The notes under the pieces are model-generated. The model did not search any database, was not told the DNA's origin, and saw only the letters and a program-made list of their open reading frames with translations. From positions 2,456,580 to 2,520,579 of the forward strand of contig NZ_KE150413.1 in NCBI RefSeq assembly GCF_000411255.1: a stretch of DNA of 64,000 bases, given 5' to 3'. The translations under genes were made by a program, and so were the position numbers. Position 1 is the first letter of the stretch, and each line of letters opens with the position of its first letter. Origin of the DNA: Paenibacillus sp. HGH0039. Lineage in GTDB: Bacteria; Bacillota; Bacilli; Paenibacillales; NBRC-103111. Shown piece by piece: positions 60,285 to 64,000 of this stretch.

Positions 60285-61011
60285 TCTGCTGTATACCGAA
60301 CTGCTCAAATTAAAACGCGCGAAAATGTTCCTGGTCAGCGTCATTGGAGCCGCCGCCGCGCCCGTCCTTATGTTTATCGGATTCCTTAACATGAAAAGCG
60401 AAAAACCGGAGACATCCGTCACGTACGAAATCTCCTTCTACAACACGAATATGTATGTGCTGCTGCTCAGCGGAACTCTGCTGTACGGTGTCATAACGGC
60501 TTACCTGTTCAACCGGGAATACGTGGAGGACACGCTCAAAAATCTGCTGACCATTCCCGTTTCGCGCACGAGCCTGCTTTTCAGCAAACTGCTTATGCTG
60601 CTGATCTGGATCATCGCGCTGACGCTGATATCCTGGGGATTTACGTTCGTATTCGGGCTGATTGGCGGATTCGACGGGCTCACGATCCACGTCATTCTGT
60701 ACTCGCTGGGCCGGTATCTGATCGGAGCGGTCCTGCTCTTTCTGCTGTCGACCCCTTCGATTTTCGTGACGTTCTGGTTCAAAAACTATGTGCCGACCAT
60801 AATTTTCACGGCCATTGCCACTATGGCGAACGTAGCTCTTGTAGATAAGAAGTACAGCGCTCTGTTTCCATGGTCGGCGGTTCACGTCGTCGCCAACAAA
60901 GCGTATGTGCCCGAATATCCGGTTCTGTACTCTGTCCTTGTCATTCTGGCTGCGTCAATCGCGGGTTTGGCGGCAACGATTATTTACTTTAACAAATCGG
61001 ACATTCAATAA
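60277..61011 (+). CDS. ABC-2 type permease, BcrB-like
   Basis: A 244-residue membrane protein with six predicted helices. The N-terminus (LLYTELLKLKRAKMFLVSVIGA) is common to BcrB/LctE-type permeases. The start is a TTG at 60277 behind AGGAGG, overlapping the ATPase stop. Exports, or removes from the membrane, the antibiotic recognised by the BcrA-like ATPase. Confidence 0.87.
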   Translation: MVNLLYTELLKLKRAKMFLVSVIGAAAAPVLMFIGFLNMKSEKPETSVTYEISFYNTNMYVLLLSGTLLYGVITAYLFNREYVEDTLKNLLTIPVSRTSLLFSKLLMLLIWIIALTLISWGFTFVFGLIGGFDGLTIHVILYSLGRYLIGAVLLFLLSTPSIFVTFWFKNYVPTIIFTAIATMANVALVDKKYSALFPWSAVHVVANKAYVPEYPVLYSVLVILAASIAGLAATIIYFNKSDIQ

Positions 61012-61026
61012 AAGGAGCATGCGGCT

Positions 61027-61854
61027 ATGAATCTATGGGAAGTTTTTGCGGCGTTTATACTCGGACTGGTCGAAGGGCTTACGGAGTTTGCTCCGGTTTC
61101 TTCCACCGGCCATATGATTATCGTGGATGATGCCTGGTTTCAGACCAAGGATTTGTTTACTCCGCAGGCGGCCAACACGTTCAAGGTCGTCATTCAGCTC
61201 GGCTCTATACTGGCCGTAGTCGTTCTGATGCGGGACCGCTTTATGAACCTGCTCGGCTTGAAAAAACTGCCGGGTCAGGACGAGGGAGGTCCGCGCCTCA
61301 ACCTTCTTCAAGTCATCGTGGGACTTATTCCTTTCGGCGTTCTGGGCGTTCTCTTCGAAGATTATATCGACGAGTACCTGTTCTCCACACGCACGGTCGT
61401 CATCGGGCTTGTACTCGGAGCCGTCCTGATGCTGGTTGCGGAATGGCGGCGGCCGGTCGTCCCTAAGACCGATACGGTGGACCGGCTGACGTATAAACAA
61501 GCGCTGGGTATGGGCTTGTTCCAGTGCCTTGCCATGTGGCCGGGCTTCTCCCGTTCGGGTTCCACAATATCCGGGGGAGTGCTTCTGGGGCTGAGCCACA
61601 GGGCGGCGGCCGATTTTACGTTTATTATGGCCGTTCCGATCATGGCCGGCGCAAGCTTTTTGAAGCTGCTCAAAAGCTGGGACTCGATTCCGGCGGAGGC
61701 CATCCCTTTCTTCGCCGTCGGCTTTGTAAGCGCCTTTGTGTTCGGCCTGATTTCCATCCGCTTCTTCCTGAAGCTGATCAACCGGATCAAGCTCGTTCCG
61801 TTCGCGATTTACCGGCTCGTGCTGGCGGCAGTCATTTACATGGTGCTGCTTTAA
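61027..61854 (+). CDS. uppP: Undecaprenyl-diphosphatase UppP (BacA)
   Basis: Integral membrane phosphatase that recycles undecaprenyl pyrophosphate, the target of bacitracin. The active-site block EGLTEFAPVSSTGH gives Glu16, Glu20 and His29, and PGFSRSGST carries the conserved Arg. The length, 275 residues, is normal. It lies 15 bp after the BcrB-like gene, so it is the third gene of the resistance module. Chromosomes usually have another uppP; this copy is probably induced. Confidence 0.93.
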   Translation: MNLWEVFAAFILGLVEGLTEFAPVSSTGHMIIVDDAWFQTKDLFTPQAANTFKVVIQLGSILAVVVLMRDRFMNLLGLKKLPGQDEGGPRLNLLQVIVGLIPFGVLGVLFEDYIDEYLFSTRTVVIGLVLGAVLMLVAEWRRPVVPKTDTVDRLTYKQALGMGLFQCLAMWPGFSRSGSTISGGVLLGLSHRAAADFTFIMAVPIMAGASFLKLLKSWDSIPAEAIPFFAVGFVSAFVFGLISIRFFLKLINRIKLVPFAIYRLVLAAVIYMVLL

Positions 61855-61961
61855 ACGAAGCAAAATTTCGGTTGTTTTTTGTTTAAACCGGGTGATATGA
61901 TCAAGGTAGTTTGGGAATAAACCTCCATTTATACATATTAGACAAGGAAGGAAAATCCAAA

Positions 61962-62921
61962 ATGCCACTAATCGATCTGCCACTGGAAAAGCTGAAAGAG
62001 TATCAGGGACGAAATCCGCGACCGTCGGACTTCGACGAGTACTGGGAGCGCGCGCTGGCCGAGCTGGATTCCGTGGACCCTCAGGTGGAACTGGTTCCGT
62101 CGGACTTTAAAGTTCCTTACGCCGAGTGCTTCGACCTGTATTTTACCGGTGTAAAAGGGGCCCGGATTCACGCGAAATACGTGAAACCGAAATCGGACGG
62201 CAAACCGCATCCGGCGGTTCTTCAGTTTCACGGCTATACCGGCCATGCCGGAGACTGGCTGGAGCGGCTTCCGTACGCCGCGCTCGGCTATTCGGTAGCG
62301 GCGCTGGACGTGCGCGGTCAGGGCGGAAAGTCGCAGGATATCGGCGGGATTGCGGGCAATACGCATCACGGTCACATTATCCGCGGACTGGATGAGCATC
62401 CGGACGAGCTGCTGTTCCGCCATGTTTTCCTGGATACGGTCCGTCTGGCGCGGATCGTGATGGATTTCGAGGAAGTGGACGGCAGCCGCGTGGCCACGAT
62501 GGGCGGATCGCAGGGCGGCGCGCTGGCGCTCGCTTGCGCGGCGTTGGAGCCGCGCATCCGCAAGGTCGCGGCCAACTTCCCGTTTCTGAGCGACTACAAA
62601 CGCGTCTGGGAAATGGATCTGGCCAAGGACGCTTACGCGGAGCTGCGTACGTACTTCCGTTTCTTCGATCCTCAGCACAAGCGGGAAGACGAAGTGTTCT
62701 ACAAGCTGGGCTATATCGACATTCAGCACTTGGCTTCCCGGATTACGGCGGATATTTTGTTCGGCATCGGCCTGATGGATACCGTATGCCCGCCGTCCAC
62801 GCAGTATGCGGTGCTTAATAAATTGAAGGCGCCGGTACAGCTGGAGATCTACCCCGATTTTGCTCATGAAGGCCTTCCGGGGATGGGCGATAAACAATTT
62901 ATGTTTTTGCAGCAGCTATAA
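61962..62921 (+). CDS. Acetyl xylan esterase / cephalosporin-C deacetylase, CE7
   Basis: A 319-residue cytoplasmic esterase that removes acetyl groups from xylo-oligosaccharides and from other small acetylated substrates. CE7 marks are all present: RGQGG (118-122), nucleophile elbow GGSQGG (Ser183), Asp273 in GLMDTVCPP and His302 in FAHEG. ATG 61962 has AAGGAAGG upstream. It is a single gene between the uppP locus and a hairpin. Confidence 0.93.
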   Translation: MPLIDLPLEKLKEYQGRNPRPSDFDEYWERALAELDSVDPQVELVPSDFKVPYAECFDLYFTGVKGARIHAKYVKPKSDGKPHPAVLQFHGYTGHAGDWLERLPYAALGYSVAALDVRGQGGKSQDIGGIAGNTHHGHIIRGLDEHPDELLFRHVFLDTVRLARIVMDFEEVDGSRVATMGGSQGGALALACAALEPRIRKVAANFPFLSDYKRVWEMDLAKDAYAELRTYFRFFDPQHKREDEVFYKLGYIDIQHLASRITADILFGIGLMDTVCPPSTQYAVLNKLKAPVQLEIYPDFAHEGLPGMGDKQFMFLQQL

Positions 62922-62929
62922 AATGACCG

Positions 62930-62960
62930 CAAAGGCCGGGGATTTTTCCCTTGGCCTTTG
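62930..62960 (+). terminator. Terminator-like hairpin
   Basis: Perfect stem CAAAGGCC / GGCCTTTG with an inner GGGA/TCCC pairing, just after the esterase stop. There is no U run after it, so termination may be weak. Confidence 0.5.
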
Positions 62961-63067
62961 TCGTGTTTCCGGCCTATAATCTGTAGTAAGTCAGACATCG
63001 TCGCGAATACATGAGGATGTTTGCAGGAAGTCGGGTACCATCATGGGAAATACGGAGGGGGTTCGCG

Positions 63068-64000
63068 ATGACGGAGCTGAAACGTTGCCAGGAGCGGGCA
63101 CTGGAGGCTATTGAGGCCAAAGCAGCGGCGGCGGAGCCGCATGCGAGGGAGAAGGCCGCGGAAATTTTGCGCGAGGCGGATTTCGGCGCTTTGTCCGCGG
63201 AAGAGCTGTGCGCAGCGGTTGTGGCCCGCTCCCGCGTCACGCTGAATTTTCACCCGGACCGGCTCATCGCGGGGGGCCTTACCGTTGCGGAAGGGCTGCT
63301 GCAGGACGGCGAATACCGGAGCCAGTTCGAAACGCGCATCTCCAGCGGCGGCCTGAGCGCTTATCCGGGCGGGGACCGCGACCGCTGGGAGCGAAGCCTG
63401 TTCGCGGGCGCGTATCAGGCGGAGAGCGTGCAGCCGTGCGACCGGCCGAAATACGGCGCGCTGAACGTGATGCGCTACGCGGACGGGGCGTCGCCGCGCT
63501 TCGGGTCCTGCCATTTCCGGCTGAAAGCCGGCGTCCTGGACCGGTGCACGTTTACCTGCGGGGACAGCCATGCGCAGCCGGAACATGCGGGCACCCGCAA
63601 GGTGTTTATGCCGGTGCTGGCGGCCCTGCTCGAAGAGGTGCGGACCACGGGCTCGGCGCTCGCTTCGGATGTGCCAGGTGCGGGGGCGTTTGCAGCCCGC
63701 TGTTTGAGCGCAGCGGAGCCTGCGAGCAAAGACGGGCTGCCCGGTCCGGGTGCCATCGGCGGAATAGGCCGCGCCCTCGACGCCTATATCGAAGCGCAGA
63801 TACACGGGGCGATCCGCCTGGAGTCCGACGTGGACGCGCTCGTCGCGGACCCGTCGTTTCAAGGCACCGCCACCGGCGCGCAGCTTGGCGCGCTCTGCGA
63901 GGCTTACGGCATTCCGCTCTATTGGCATCCCGGCTTCCGGCTTGCCGCCGGATCGGTGCCGGAAGATTTCCGCGGACCCGTTATGCCTCCGCTTGCGCGG
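63068..64000 (+). CDS. DUF3626-like protein, 3' end outside window
   Basis: An open frame of 311 codons that runs off the right edge. ATG 63068 follows GGAGGGGG. The N-terminal 50 residues are Ala/Glu-rich and helical. The core (VTLNFHPDRL, GDRDRWERSLFAGAY, RPKYGALNVMRYADGASPRFGSCHFRL, DRCTFTCGDSH) matches what I recall of DUF3626, a family of unknown function; its conserved His, Arg and Asp suggest an enzyme. GC is higher than the local average. It could be complete only beyond the window. Confidence 0.72.
   Translation, partial: MTELKRCQERALEAIEAKAAAAEPHAREKAAEILREADFGALSAEELCAAVVARSRVTLNFHPDRLIAGGLTVAEGLLQDGEYRSQFETRISSGGLSAYPGGDRDRWERSLFAGAYQAESVQPCDRPKYGALNVMRYADGASPRFGSCHFRLKAGVLDRCTFTCGDSHAQPEHAGTRKVFMPVLAALLEEVRTTGSALASDVPGAGAFAARCLSAAEPASKDGLPGPGAIGGIGRALDAYIEAQIHGAIRLESDVDALVADPSFQGTATGAQLGALCEAYGIPLYWHPGFRLAAGSVPEDFRGPVMPPLAR

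Noticed and set aside
61869-61890. Terminator after uppP
   Set aside because: The CGGTT/AACCG pairing is only 5 bp with a T-rich loop and no proper U tail.

Overview
The window looks like chromosomal DNA from a spore-former of the Paenibacillaceae type (Bacillales). The signs are a moderately high GC coding background, strong GGAGG-type ribosome sites, frequent TTG and GTG starts, sigma-A promoters close to consensus, many oligopeptide ABC transporters, and gene neighbourhoods known from Bacillus and Paenibacillus (ntdABC-glcP, a BirA-controlled bio operon, a bacitracin-type RR/HK/ABC/UppP locus). No rRNA, tRNA, CRISPR array, intact insertion sequence or prophage was seen.

Layout. (1) 1-4732, minus strand: biotin operon bioA-bioD-bioF-bioH-like-bioC (bioC runs off the left edge), with tightly overlapping genes and a near-perfect BirA operator. 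(2) 5132-18467, plus strand: a catabolic cluster with a ROK repressor, a zinc-type asparaginase, a complete peptide ABC importer, an M17 aminopeptidase, a CutC-family protein, a ROK sugar kinase and a GH29 alpha-L-fucosidase. This combination suggests uptake and breakdown of fucosylated glyco-asparagine or glycopeptides. A 12-bp tandem repeat lies between the aminopeptidase and cutC genes. (3) 18704-24765: a quinone-oxidoreductase-like gene with a divergent LysR regulator, a secreted chitin-active AA10 LPMO with FnIII and CBM5/12 domains, and an ABC exporter. (4) 24806-30428: a kanosamine/neotrehalosadiamine-type cluster ntdA-ntdB-ntdC-glcP with a divergent LacI regulator, ntdR. (5) about 30430-34900: an AT-rich accessory strip with a secreted hydrolase, truncated AbrB-like and receiver-like genes, a possible immunity protein, and an unknown gene whose ribosome site is held in a large perfect hairpin. 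(6) 34908-36751: an SDR enzyme with a divergent LysR regulator. (7) 37088-41255: a four-gene operon of an aminolevulinate-synthase-like alpha-oxoamine synthase, a GNAT acetyltransferase, a Gfo/Idh oxidoreductase and an MFS exporter, which looks like a small specialised-metabolite pathway. (8) 41279-43616: an MBL hydrolase and an MFS transporter. (9) 43642-57349: a 13-kb operon with two complete peptide/opine-type ABC importers, a GNAT and an M20 amidohydrolase, behind a consensus promoter and a leader with an intrinsic terminator. (10) 57440-61854: two-component system, BcrAB-like ABC transporter and UppP, a cell-wall-antibiotic resistance module, with four 11-bp-phased repeats before the ABC genes. 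(11) 61962-64000: a CE7 acetyl esterase and a 3'-truncated DUF3626-like gene.

The best candidates for undescribed biology are the fucosyl-glycopeptide operon, the ALAS-like/GNAT/Gfo-Idh/MFS operon, the attenuated double peptide-transporter operon, and the hairpin-controlled gene at 33547-34527. Functions come from motif reading and recall of families; no database search was run.
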